NCBI GenBank assembly: GCA_026120035.1
Contig: JALRME010000010.1
Coordinates: 310,001-374,000, forward strand
Reading direction: 5' to 3'
DNA length: 64,000 bases
Source of the DNA: Coleophoma eucalyptorum
Lineage: Eukaryota > Ascomycota > Leotiomycetes > Helotiales > Dermateaceae
Shown here: one piece after another, positions 33,293 to 43,917 of the stretch
Layout: each line of letters begins with the position of its first letter
Numbering within the stretch: position 1 is the first letter of the stretch
Position numbers and translations under genes: made by a program
Notes under the pieces: model-generated
Databases searched by the model: none
What the model was told of the DNA's origin: nothing
Seen by the model: only the letters and a program-made list of their open reading frames with translations

Positions 33293-34982
33293 ATGAACAG
33301 CAGTGCTGCCGGCGTGCTTTCCGCTGCCAGAAATCTCGGCCATCCGGTCATTTCGGCTCGCGCAACAAGCACGCTCGATTCGTACTTGTCAACAGAGAGC
33401 CCCATTGCTTTCCAAGGAGTTTTGAATAACATCGGCCCCAATGGATCCAAAGCACCCGGCGCCGATGCAGGCGTTGTAGTTGCGTCTCCTTCTACAGTCG
33501 ATCCTAATTGTATGCCTCTATGCTGTCAGCTTTCCACGTCACGTCATGTGCTGACTAGTCCTAGATTTCTATACCTGGACCAGAGATTCTGCACTGACAT
33601 TCAAGTATCTAATCGATACCGGGAACTCCTCCTTGCAGACGCTCATTGAAGACTACGTTATTGCCCAAGCAAAGCTTCAAACTGTTGACAATCCATCCGG
33701 CAATCTTGCCTCGGGAGCCGGACTTGCTGAACCCAAGTACTACACCAATGAAACCGCTTTCCTTGGTGAATGGGGACGACCTCAACGAGATGGTCCCGCG
33801 CTCAGAGCTACAGCTTTGATGACCTTTGCTAACGATCGACTTGCGCTGGGCCAGAATTCTACTGTGACGGATATCATCTGGCCTATCGTCAAGAATGATC
33901 TCGCGTACGTAGCGCAGTACTGGAACTTGAGCGGTTATGATCTCTGGGAAGAGGTTAATGGATCCTCATATTTCACCAGTGCAGTGCAGCACCGAGCGTT
34001 GGTCGAAGGCGCCAACTTCGCAACCTCTATTGGAGAAACCTGCTCAGAGTGCGAGTCTGAAGCCCCTAATATCCTGTGCTTCATGCAAGATTATTGGAAT
34101 GGGAGTGCTATCATTTCCAACATCGATGTGCAGCAGAGCAACTTCGATCGCGGAGGTTTGGATTGCGCATCTATCCTCGCATCCGTCCATACCTTCGACC
34201 CCAATCCTTCAGTTGGTTGTGACAGCGCAACCTTCCAGCCTTGCTCAGACCGCGCCTTGTCAAACCACAAAGCAGTCGTCGATTCCTTCCGCTCCATCTA
34301 CACCGTCAACGCCAATGCCAGCACCGGCAAAGCCGCGGCGATTGGCCGCTACGAGGAAGATGTGTACCAAGGCGGAAACCCATGGTACATCTGCACTTAC
34401 TCTGCCGCTGAGCAACTCTACGATGCACTATACACCTACCACGCGACTGGCAGTATCACCGTTTCCGATATCAGCAAGGGATTTTTCACCGACCTCGTTC
34501 CTGATATCGCCACAGGCACTTACTCTAGCAGCTCTGCAGAGTACACCACCCTCAGCACGGCGTTGAAAACCTACGCAGACGAATTTGTTGCTATTGCACA
34601 ACAGTACACACCATCTAACGGTGGGTTGGCTGAGCAGTTCTCTCGCGAGAATGGAACGGCATTGAGTGCAGTCGACCTGACATGGTCATATGCTTCATTC
34701 TTGACGATGCAGCGTGCACGCCAAGGCAAGGTTGGCGCCAGCTGGGGCGCTGCAGATGCGAACACGGTGCCAAGTACATGCTCGAAGGGAAGTGGTGTAG
34801 TTGGCACGTATGCTACGCCTACCGCCACGGTGTTCCCTCAAAGTGAAGAGGGCACTTTTGGTAGCAGTAGCAGCACCAATGGGACCTCAGCATCGGGTAC
34901 TGGAACGGCTACGGGCTCGGCGGCCACGGCGACGAAATCCAAGAGTGCTGGGAACCGACTCAGTCCCTTTCCTTGGATGTAA
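33293..34982 (+). CDS. Glucoamylase (GH15) without starch-binding domain; N-terminus uncertain
   Basis: Two exons in the simplest model, 33293-33509 and 33565-34982, with a 55-bp intron, giving 544 residues. GH15 landmarks are clear: YFYTWTRDSAL rebuilt across the intron, SGAGLAEPK, GRPQRDGPALRA, the general acid Glu201 in YDLWEEVNGSS, and the base Glu429 in GLAEQF before the LTWSYASF segment. It hydrolyses terminal alpha-1,4-glucosidic bonds of starch and releases glucose. After about residue 490 there is only a Ser/Thr/Gly-rich tail and no CBM20. The start is weak: the first 25 residues are not a convincing signal peptide. An alternative start at 33219 with an intron 33242-33300 would give MLWERVASSAAGVLSAA, which is slightly better. 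Confidence 0.85.
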
Positions 34983-35599
34983 TTGATGAAAGGGGAATTT
35001 CACCTAATTTAATTTGGATACTGGGAAGGTTCTTTGCCATTCCGGGCTATATCTAAAAAGACCACTTATCTCTAATATCAATCACTGTTAATAGCCCAGA
35101 CCATATTTCATAAACCAAAATCTCAGTGCAAGCAATACAGGTCAATAATGCTTACGATTAAAATTATAGTTTCTACCCACGCTGCTGTCTCTTTGGTCAT
35201 GTAGTATCTTAGTGCGAATTATCATGTCAGTAGAACCTTGCCATCCCTTGCACGATGTGCTGCCACTCGTTTGCAGTGTTTCGGCCGCAACGGTTTGCAA
35301 GATCGACATTGAGCATTTCAAGGATATCAAGTGCAGACAAATAACCTAATTCTCAGGAGTATAGGCAATACTGTCAGGTGTTGAGTTATGATACTTTCTA
35401 GCAGCCAATTTTAACTTTTATTCACGCTTTTCCCAATACAACAAACCACCCAAGACGCTCCCGTTGCTTGTATAACTTCCTACATAATGCAAATGCAAAT
35501 GCTGGACTCCACCACGAATGCAAGATACCTCTGAACCTATTTTCGACAACCAAAACCTCAACTACGTGTATTCACACACATATATATATATAGCCCATT
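34983..35599. other. Convergent 3' intergenic region
   Basis: 3' flanks of the glucoamylase gene and CHO2; a short TA repeat lies at 35579-35592. No gene seen. Confidence 0.5.
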
Positions 35600-38500
35600 T
35601 TAATATTTCTCTCCTGTCGGTGTTGTTGTTCCTTTCGAGTGTGACATGCTGTAAGGAGCCTGAAAAGAGTTAGTTGTACGAAGTTCTCAACATTTATGTG
35701 GTCTAAACATACCAATACTTGCTTGGCATTGCAAATTCGCCATGCTAGCTTTCGCACGTTGCCATCGGCAAGCACTACTTCTGGTGCAAATTCAATACCG
35801 AACATTTGATGTACAGCAAAGACAACTCTTCTTGCATACTTCGGATCCCTCTCAACCAGACTGCCGAAGCTTTCATCGATATCGTTTGGTGCAATGTCAG
35901 GATCGCGGTCGAAGCAGTTACGAACGACGGGAAGAAGAGCAGCTTCCACTGCACCACGGATAAGACCATTATCATCTACGTCAACATCTTCTTCATCAAA
36001 ACGACCAATTCGGATTTCGAATGGCTGTGAGATAGCCATAACATTGTGTTTGCCGTCATGATGATAGCGGAATTCAAAGACACCGTGAGTCCACCAAAGT
36101 TTGTCGCCTTCAAAGATCATTTCACCTTGAAGAAATTCACCCGTAGAGCCATCACTACCCTTGACGCCCGAACAAATTCGATCTGAAACCAATATACCTT
36201 TATCAGCCACTGCTGAATCGTATTGATTTGGGACTGTGGCAACCCATCTGCCTGCGGAAGTGACTCGAGTGATATCTCTAGATGCGCTGTCGGCTACCAT
36301 ATACAGTCCAACCCAATCCTTTTTGCTATGATTGGCAGGAGCAGTCCATTTGACCTTAATGGGGGCGCCATATTCAAACATAAGAGGAGCATAATCCGCT
36401 CCTCGATGGACAGGCAATCTAGCTGTTTGGCCTTCACTGATAGTTGCACGTTCACTCCTAGATAAGGCAGAAGAAAGAGTACCTTCGACGGTGAGAGAAT
36501 AATCTTCCGGATTAAATCCGGCCAGGTCAGGGGCAAGTCGTGTAACGGTAATGCGAGCGGGGTATTGACTAAAAAGTGCGGTGGTGTCCCGAACGATAGT
36601 TGATACACCAGCAGCAAGTTTAGGTCTGGCAGCATCGAGGAACTCCTCGACGAAATTGCGAGTTTCACCCAGGACTTTATCAACACTACCTTGCCATTTC
36701 TTCAAGGGAGGTGGCATGGCAACTCGAATTGTCTTCGATAGACCAGCTTCGGAGCGAAGATTACGCCCGTAAAGCTTTTGCATGTGAGGCTTCTCAACAA
36801 ACTGTATGAAAGCCAGGGTCAACATATGACTTAGGAGCGCAAGGAAGAATATGGCTTTGCTTCCAGTGACCAAGGTCGCGCCCCAGATGCCTGCCAAGCC
36901 AATGATACGCTCGGGGTTATTGAGGTAGCGATAGATCCCACTGTAGGTGAGTTTAGGAGCTTGATCGAAGAAAAAGTCACCAAAGAACCATCCGAACTCT
37001 CCCAATGATTCATAAATACTGATTGCGGTCCAGATTTGCAAAGAAACGAGGCCAACAGCAAGCACGTGTTTCAAGAGGACAAGGCCATAGGCCCAGTCAG
37101 CTGGAAAAGAGTACATCTTCCATGTGGCCGCTATGAAACTTGCATGGCACATTGTCATACTAAGATAGTACACGCCCTTCCATTGTCTCCATGCCTCTTC
37201 AGTACTCTCGCCATATTTGACAAAATGACGAGTCCACATTTTCTGATTCGACTGTCGGTCAAGAATAAATCCCAGACCAAGCGAATACCAAAGTCTCCAA
37301 GCAGCTGCGTTGAGGACAAATGCTGCTTGGTACAGAGGAGTGGATGGTGTGAGAACGGTAAGAAGAATGACAAGGATTTGTATCAGAATTACTGATACAT
37401 CAGTAGTGCGGAAAAAATCGACATTGCCCAAGCCCATCAAATTATGAACAGGAGATGGTTGTAAGGGAGTGGCGAGGGAAGGCGCGATGGAGTTTGGTGC
37501 TGGCTTGTAATCAATGCCTTCGCTATGGGCTGCAGACGCATTGGCTTGTTCGATCTCTGTATGTGAAGGATGATCTTCACGCTTTCTAGGTGGAGGCGGA
37601 TTGTAAGTCTTCTCGATGTGTGGGTTTTCGACATATACGAGGAAGATGAATTGAGCTGCGTGGGCAATGATCGAGATGAATAACACGTTGTAGCTAGCAG
37701 CCATCATGGAAATACCATAATAACCAGCATAACCAACCGAGTACATAGGATGAGGAGCCATTTCAAAGACACCGTCGAAGGTTAACTCTTGATCAATGAG
37801 ATAGAAGAAATCACCCCAATACCATGCGTAGTCCTTTACCACTCGATGAGCATCCAGCTTCACCCAAAGGTTGAAGGCCACAAGAATAATGCCAGTTGCC
37901 CAACGAGCCACACACATGGCGATGCCCTCACTAGCTGGACGACCGCCACAGGCGATGGCGAAGAGACAGTAAGACGTAAAGTCACACATCAAGATCAAAT
38001 CTACAACTCTTCGAAATACGAGCCAGGTATTGTACTCAATTGGAGCTTTCTCGAAAGTGTAGTCCTCTGGAATTTTAGTCTCAAGCTCGCTCTTGATCAG
38101 CTTATACAGCCATGGTCTTGGATTTTTGCCGGTACTTGGGTCTTCAAAGAGCTTCGATCGCTTAGCCCAGGTTACTAATCTTCGGTGATGCGATTGTATA
38201 TTCAGGAGGTATCCAATCCCAATGTTGTAACATCCTCGCCAGAAGAGGAATATGAGGGCAAACACTGGCTGCTTAAGGGAGCTTGGTAGGTAGTAGAGCG
38301 CAAGGATGTGCAGGGCGAGTATAGCAAGGACAATGGCATCGGAGAGGTTTTTTGGTTGTCGAGGGTCAAGCAGTTGAGAGACCATGTCATGCGTCTGTGG
38401 AACAGTGAAGACTGGAAGGGGTCAGCTGCAGCTGCATTCACCAGCGGGGGGAAAGGGAAGGTGGGCTCACTCGTTCCATCTGGCGTTCTGCCAAAGGTCT

Positions 38501-38627
38501 TTTGCTCTTTCTCGACTTCATTGCTCTTCAGGGAACTGTCTAGGGGGTTAACGGTCTCATCTTTGGTATGTGTATGTCGCTCTCGAAGACCATCGGCTCC
38601 TGATCCAGGAACCGAAACAGAAGTCAT
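35600..38627 (-). CDS. CHO2: Phosphatidylethanolamine N-methyltransferase CHO2
   Basis: Three exons, 38627-38471, 38411-35713 and 35659-35600, with introns of 59 and 53 bp, giving 971 residues, the size expected for fungal CHO2. The polar N-terminus leads through the splice to [24 protein letters not shown], a typical CHO2 start. Two membrane-embedded methyltransferase halves follow, each with several helices and a conserved loop ([15 protein letters not shown] in the first, [16 protein letters not shown] in the second). A soluble C-terminal domain ends in [10 protein letters not shown]. The last intron joins this to a 19-residue exon ([10 protein letters not shown]...EKY), which fits the family better than the open readthrough to 35572. 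The enzyme performs the first SAM-dependent methylation of phosphatidylethanolamine in the ER. Confidence 0.93.
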
Positions 38628-39568
38628 GATGGCGTCAATGATGGCAGAAGGGGGATGTTGGCGATGCAGTCAATATTCTCAGTGGTGCTTCTGGTTGTGA
38701 GAACGGAGACGGTTGGGTTGAGGGTAGTATTTTGTCGGTTTGGAGGGTTGGACGGCGAACGCCATATATGCAGGGCATGCAAGAGTTGGTTCAGGAGAGG
38801 AGTCAGTCTACTTTGCTCGTGGGGAGGAAAGAACCTTGGATGTGGGAAAAGAAGCGATGCTCTTTGGCTGCGGAAGGGAGCTGGTACTCCTCAACGGCTT
38901 AGCTCCAAGCTAATGAAGTCACAGGTTGTTGGAACGTGGAGTCTGGTTATGGCTGTATCCCTCCACCGGCTCCCACTCAGCTAAGGTTCAAGTTTCACGG
39001 GTCACGTCTATCAACACAGGATCCTGACGCTCTGTACTGGAAGTATTGTTCTTCATTTCAATCTGCCGCACACCATACGCGCAAATATCGCATCGCACCG
39101 CACTCCTCAACAATTCAACTCACGCACACGAAGCCCTATTCGCATGTGACAGAGACCCAGTCACGACTCCACCGAAAGCACCAGAAACGGGAGGGTCTCG
39201 CGTGCCGTGCGGTGTGACCTCTTTCATTTCACAAGTGGAGGCAAGAGAACCGAAGAGCACATCGTGGACCTTCCATCCTTCCATCCTTCCTCTTCCCCTC
39301 AAACAAAAATCCGAAGTGCGCACCCAAGGCACGTGCGGTCGGCTTTATGCGCAGGGTTGTGAACAGACAGCTTTATGCACATATCAGTTGCCTCCATCAG
39401 GCCAGACCGCCTTCGTAATCAGACTTAGAGGGGTAATCTGCCATCTGCCTATCACGCTAGGCCCCATTGGCTGATGGTCTGCTTTCAAATCATTATTCCA
39501 TTCATTGAATTTCTACTCTTTGCAAACCACCTTACCACTCACGCCCATTCTTTAATTTGCTAAAGGAT
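38628..39568. promoter_or_regulatory. Divergent promoter region CHO2/NBP35
   Basis: The 941 bp between the two ATGs hold no supported gene. Short chance frames cover parts of it. Confidence 0.5.
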
Positions 39569-40609
39569 ATGGCGCCCTCACTTGAAGAAGCACCCGAAAA
39601 TGTTCAGGACGTCATCGAAAATCCTTTAAAAGCCGCTCCGAAGCTCGTGGCTCCCGAGCCAGAACATTGCCCAGGTCCCGAGTCCGAACAAGCAGGAAAG
39701 TCAGACTCTTGTGCAGGATGTCCTAACCAGGCAATATGCGCTTCTGCGCCCAAAGGGCCCGATCCCGATATTCCAACCATCACGGCACGACTTTCGGGCA
39801 TTCAGCACAAGATTCTTATCCTCTCGGGCAAAGGTGGCGTGGGAAAGAGCACTTTTACATCATTACTTGCACATGCCTTTGCTACGAATCCAGATAGCAC
39901 AGTGGGGATTATGGACACAGATATTTGTGGACCGAGCATACCGAAGATGATGGGTGTTGAGACCGAGACGATTCATGTCAGTGGCGGAGGTTGGAGCCCG
40001 GTCTGGGTCTTGGAAAACCTGGGAGTTATGAGCGTACAATTTATGCTACCAAATAGAGACAATGCAGTCATTTGGAGAGGCCCCAAGAAGAATGGGTTGA
40101 TCAAGCAATTTTTGAAGGATGTTGAATGGGGCGAGCTGGACTTTTTGCTCGTCGATACTCCACCGGGAACCAGCGACGAGCACTTGAGCGTGAATTCCTT
40201 CCTGAAAGAAAGTGGCGTGGATGGTGCGGTGGTTGTCACTACACCCCAAGAGGTTGCGCTACTTGATGTGCGCAAGGAGATTGATTTCTGCAGAAAAGCT
40301 GGCATCAAAGTTCTGGGACTTGTAGAGAACATGTCTGGCTTTGTGTGCCCCAAATGCACCCATGAGAGTCAGATTTTCCAAGCCACGACTGGTGGTGCGA
40401 GAGCACTCGCAAAGGAGATGGATATTCCCTTCCTCGGTGCGGTCCCTCTTGATCCAAGGATAGGGATGTCTTGCGATTATGGCGAGAGTTTCTTCGATGC
40501 TTGGCCGGATAGTCCTGCTTGCACCGCTCTGAAGAATGTTGTGAGGAAGGTTGGAGAGGAGATCGGACTGAAACCAGAGAGTGTTTTGCCCGAGGATCCT
40601 GAGGATTGA
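39569..40609 (+). CDS. NBP35: Cytosolic Fe-S cluster assembly factor NBP35
   Basis: Single exon, 346 residues; the ATG at 39569 follows an ineligible in-frame TTG. Four N-terminal cysteines, Cys34, Cys48, Cys51 and Cys57, have the C-x13-C-x2-C-x5-C spacing that binds the stable 4Fe-4S cluster and separates NBP35 from CFD1. The deviant Walker A is GKGGVGKS (87-94). [15 protein letters not shown] and [14 protein letters not shown] are further MRP/MinD-type signatures. A C-terminal CPKC pair (in [11 protein letters not shown]) bridges the transient cluster at the dimer interface. The protein works with CFD1 as the scaffold of the cytosolic iron-sulfur assembly pathway. Confidence 0.96.
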   Translation: MAPSLEEAPENVQDVIENPLKAAPKLVAPEPEHCPGPESEQAGKSDSCAGCPNQAICASAPKGPDPDIPTITARLSGIQHKILILSGKGGVGKSTFTSLLAHAFATNPDSTVGIMDTDICGPSIPKMMGVETETIHVSGGGWSPVWVLENLGVMSVQFMLPNRDNAVIWRGPKKNGLIKQFLKDVEWGELDFLLVDTPPGTSDEHLSVNSFLKESGVDGAVVVTTPQEVALLDVRKEIDFCRKAGIKVLGLVENMSGFVCPKCTHESQIFQATTGGARALAKEMDIPFLGAVPLDPRIGMSCDYGESFFDAWPDSPACTALKNVVRKVGEEIGLKPESVLPEDPED

Positions 40610-41161
40610 AATGGATGACATGGCGACAAGTACGAGCCATCAGACGTGGTCCCAGGGAACACGCGAAATTTCATACCCTTCTGGTTCATAATCTTGAGGT
40701 TCATATTATGGATTCTCAAGTTTTTGAGGCGTCAAGCTCCCAACCACGTCAGGTCGTCCAGATATCGGCCAACTGAAGCAGGAACACACGATTGACACTC
40801 CGAAGTTGACCTGAGCGGTAAGGGCTAGGTTAATATATGACGAACTAAGGTGGTCAGCGATGAAGCTTCTCTAAGCAGGTTGAAATCTAGCTAAGATACA
40901 AGATTAAGCACGAGCTTCAGTATAGTGGAAATATCGTCTGGCAATATGAAGCCAGCATTTGGCCAGACGAAACTGTAAATGAACACCATTTTGTGATGTG
41001 TAAATAACCCAAATACTATCTCCAAAGTGATATTTCAGGCTTCAGATTCTGTTCCATATATGCGCTGGCTGACAAGCTGCTCTGCAGCTAGGTTTATAAT
41101 GCAAAATATAGTCTCTTGTCACAACCCACCCACAGGAAAGGCCTGAATCTCCTCAAATTCC
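40610..41161. other. Convergent 3' intergenic region
   Basis: 3' flanks of NBP35 and the GMF-like gene; no gene seen. Confidence 0.5.
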
Positions 41162-41907
41162 CTATTCGGCACCCAACTTCTTCGGCACATCCTCCAAATC
41201 ATCTGCCGTATCAATCTCTAACACCTTTCCAACCTCCGCCGTATTTCTCATTAGCTCCTTCGCGCCGGCATACAACATTCTAAGTTCGGCGTTGCAAGTC
41301 GCGGGGAGATAGTAAAGAAGGACATATGGCACAGATAATCTTCCCGATGGCTGTTCAGAGCAATATATCAGCAGAATGAACTCCCAGATCCTTGAAAGAT
41401 GTCCTGTTCTGGGGTTTGGGATGAATGGGTTTTGAGGAGGGGATCAGACATACAAGCGTTAAGGGATAACTCAGCAACACATATCTAGGAGAGTGGTCTG
41501 GCAGCTCGTCGGCGATTTCTTGTAGGTCCTTGTATACAATCTTCTCCTCGTCCTGCTTGATTTCAAGGGTGTTCTTATCGATGTAGTCTACCTCCCAAGT
41601 CAGAAAATGCACCTCGTTCAGAGCAGCTCGTATGAAAATCCTAGAGGAACCACATCCCCCTACAAGCAGACATGCCTTTTCGAGAACATGTATGCATATG
41701 CATGCAAGAAAATCTCTACGGGGTTTCTCTCTCACGTACATATGACAGCCTGCGGATTATTCGACCTGGATGTGCCGAGCCGGAACTTGCGCAAGTGGTC
41801 CTTGCTCTCCTGCGAGAAGGTGTAGAGGCGCGATTCTGATGCCTGTGTGTTACCTCGTTAGCTATTTCGCCCTGCCGTCTCTCTGGAGGGAGTATTCTAC
41901 AAACCAT
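41162..41907 (-). CDS. Glia maturation factor/AIM7-type ADF-homology protein
   Basis: Four exons, 41907-41905, 41842-41740, 41587-41454 and 41350-41162, with introns of 62, 152 and 103 bp, giving 142 residues, like yeast Aim7 (149). The first coding exon is only the ATG, directly followed by a GTTTGT donor. Exon 2 then starts ASESRLYTFSQESKDHLRKFRLGTSR, the expected GMF N-terminus. Later landmarks are LQEIADELPDHSPRYVLLSYPL, PYVLLYYLP and ELRMLYAGAKELM, all typical of the family. These proteins bind the Arp2/3 complex and promote debranching of actin filaments. All four exons join in frame with no stop, and only this combination gives a full ADF-homology domain. Confidence 0.88.
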
Positions 41908-42372
41908 CGTTTCTGCCGCGGGTTTTGGTGTTGGTTTTTTATTGGGAGCTGCCAGCCTTGTGGTTGATGGACGTGAGCGTCAGCGAGGGGCTGCCCCGCG
42001 AGACTAGACCGCTTTGAGCCGAGGGGTATCTTGACGGCTGGTACTCCTTTCTGTCTCTTGGCTTTGATTGCTTCTTGCGCGTGTTTTTTGCGGGTTATAT
42101 TCTATATTTTGGCTGCTTGAAGATAGACAAATGGCTACCAAGATGTCTTTTTTCTAATTGCTGTGAAAGCTTCATGCCATAGATTACGAACGGTGCCATG
42201 CCTTGTGAATAATTCCAGATGATGTTTGGCTGCCAATTTCAACCACTGTACCTACTATCCGTGCCAAGTCATTGCGTATAGAATAAAGAAACAAAAAAAT
42301 ACTTTGCAAAGCTTCAGACCCAATACCCAACGCTTCTTTACAAGATGTATGTTTTAGCGGTATGGGGATGTT

Positions 42373-42385
42373 GGGGGGGGGGGGG
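42373..42385 (+). repeat. 13-nt poly-G tract
   Basis: Uninterrupted run of 13 G in noncoding DNA. Confidence 0.85.
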
Positions 42386-43020
42386 TTCCTCCTATGCCTT
42401 TACTCTCCTTCCATCTAAATATCGCGAATCAGTCGTGAAATGTGGTATTTAAATTGAAGGGTCTGAAAGAGTGACTTCTCTCCGTAAACAAGTAGCTAAT
42501 TCTCCTCTACCACACGGAGCTAGGTCCACGGGGTTATTATTTACGGGTTTCTATATTGGGATACGAAAAGAACCATTGATTGATAATATTCAAGATAAAG
42601 GATTGACTGCTTAGGGCTGAAGACAGCCCACAGCTCAACAACGGCTTAAACCCCCTTTTCCAAAAGTTCTCAGAGGCCCAACTTGCATGTACAGTCAGGC
42701 CAATAAGTCCAAGTGCAACTTGCGCGAATATACGCAAAATCTTGGGAATGAAGGGGGGGAGTAAAGCTTCTAACTTCGAGTAACACCGCTGTCCTACCTT
42801 TGAATATATGATGCAGTTGTCTACTACTACAGGCTTTACAAGATTGGATCCCATGTGCGGGCAAAGATAATACGGCTAGCAGTAAGAATTTGTGCTACCA
42901 CTCGTATTGTATTCGCATTCGCAAAAGATCAGCTAAAGCGAGCGAGTGCTTAGGACAGGCGAGAAAAACTGGACACAGCGGGACATGGGATAGTTTGAAA
43001 AACGACACGACAAGTGCCAA

Positions 43021-43491
43021 TCAGGGGCCGCGACTACTCTCAGCTCTCCGCACTTTAAAGGCGTTTAAGTGTTGATGTTTCGACTGTCCTCTGACGCAGC
43101 TCGTCACCATCATATAAGATAAGACACGTCGGGGCTCGGAAGGGTGGATACTGCACTGTACAGGACGAAAAGATACGTCATTGCGATGAGAAATCTTCAG
43201 AAGGAACATGTGTCCGGCCTTGCAGAAAGCCCAGAGTTTGGCCAGTGTAGGATTCAGGTTATTTCTCAGGCGCTTCCCTAAGTAGAAATATCCTCCACCG
43301 CCAACGACCAAGGATTCTCCAGGATGCCAAGGTTGAAGAAACAGGGTTCCAGAAGATGGATGGAAAGCAAAAAGCTTGGTATCACTTGAAGGGATCTTTC
43401 GGGGTTCACAATGCACAAAGTACGGGCCCAGATAAAGGGAATCAATACCAAATGGGCAGCAATAGCTCTGATCACCCTCGTGCAGTGTCAT
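43021..43491 (-). CDS. Orphan open reading frame, 156 codons, doubtful
   Basis: An ATG-initiated frame with no stop for 156 codons. Composition is balanced and not low-complexity, with segments such as FGIDSLYLGPYFVH, GTLFLQPWHPGES and a run of Gly before YFYLGKRL, so it is less noise-like than its neighbours. I recognise no domain, signal peptide or family. It has no evident introns and sits alone in a 2-kb gap. It may be chance, an orphan gene, or a decayed fragment. Confidence 0.25.
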   Translation of the reverse strand: MTLHEGDQSYCCPFGIDSLYLGPYFVHCEPRKIPSSDTKLFAFHPSSGTLFLQPWHPGESLVVGGGGYFYLGKRLRNNLNPTLAKLWAFCKAGHMFLLKISHRNDVSFRPVQCSIHPSEPRRVLSYMMVTSCVRGQSKHQHLNAFKVRRAESSRGP

Positions 43492-43917
43492 GTCTGGCCC
43501 TCAAATAGACAAGCTCGACCCCTCCTTCAGCCTTGAACGTTCATCTTGGCAAAAGCTTGGTTTTTAGTTCTGCTGTAGTCTGCGGCCGCGTGGGTGTTGC
43601 CGTCATCTTTACCTTTTGGCGCCTCCGACTGCGCAAAATGCATCATAGCCCCTCGATTAGCATTGCATTCCCGCCGTGGGATTGGATGGCGCAAGGCCTC
43701 GACAGCTGTGGTGAGCTGGGACCTAGACCTGGATGAACTTCGCCCACCACTTCCCTACCCTTTTGCATCCTACTCACTTCGTGACTGCCCTTTAAATACC
43801 TATCCTTTCCCATTCCCTCCTTCCCTCATTTTGCTTGTATATCTACAATCCCAATCAATTATTTACTTTCGCTCCAGCCCGATTTTACTGAACCAAGACC
43901 CCGCCATAAATTGCGCA

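Larger units (their letters stand above)
41908..43917. other. 2-kb intergenic region
   Basis: GMF-like gene promoter and phospholipase D gene promoter. It contains a 13-G run at 42373-42385 and one orphan minus-strand frame at 43021-43491, listed separately. Nothing else recognised. Confidence 0.5.

Noticed and set aside
33937..34566. Plus-strand frame of 209 codons inside the glucoamylase gene
   Set aside because: Shadow in another frame; Ser/Thr/Pro-rich with no motif, while the GH15 frame is unambiguous.
35572..35712. Continuous CHO2 frame to 35572 as the real C-terminus
   Set aside because: Splicing the 53-bp intron gives a family-like tail ending at 35600; the readthrough tail is kept only as a possible isoform.
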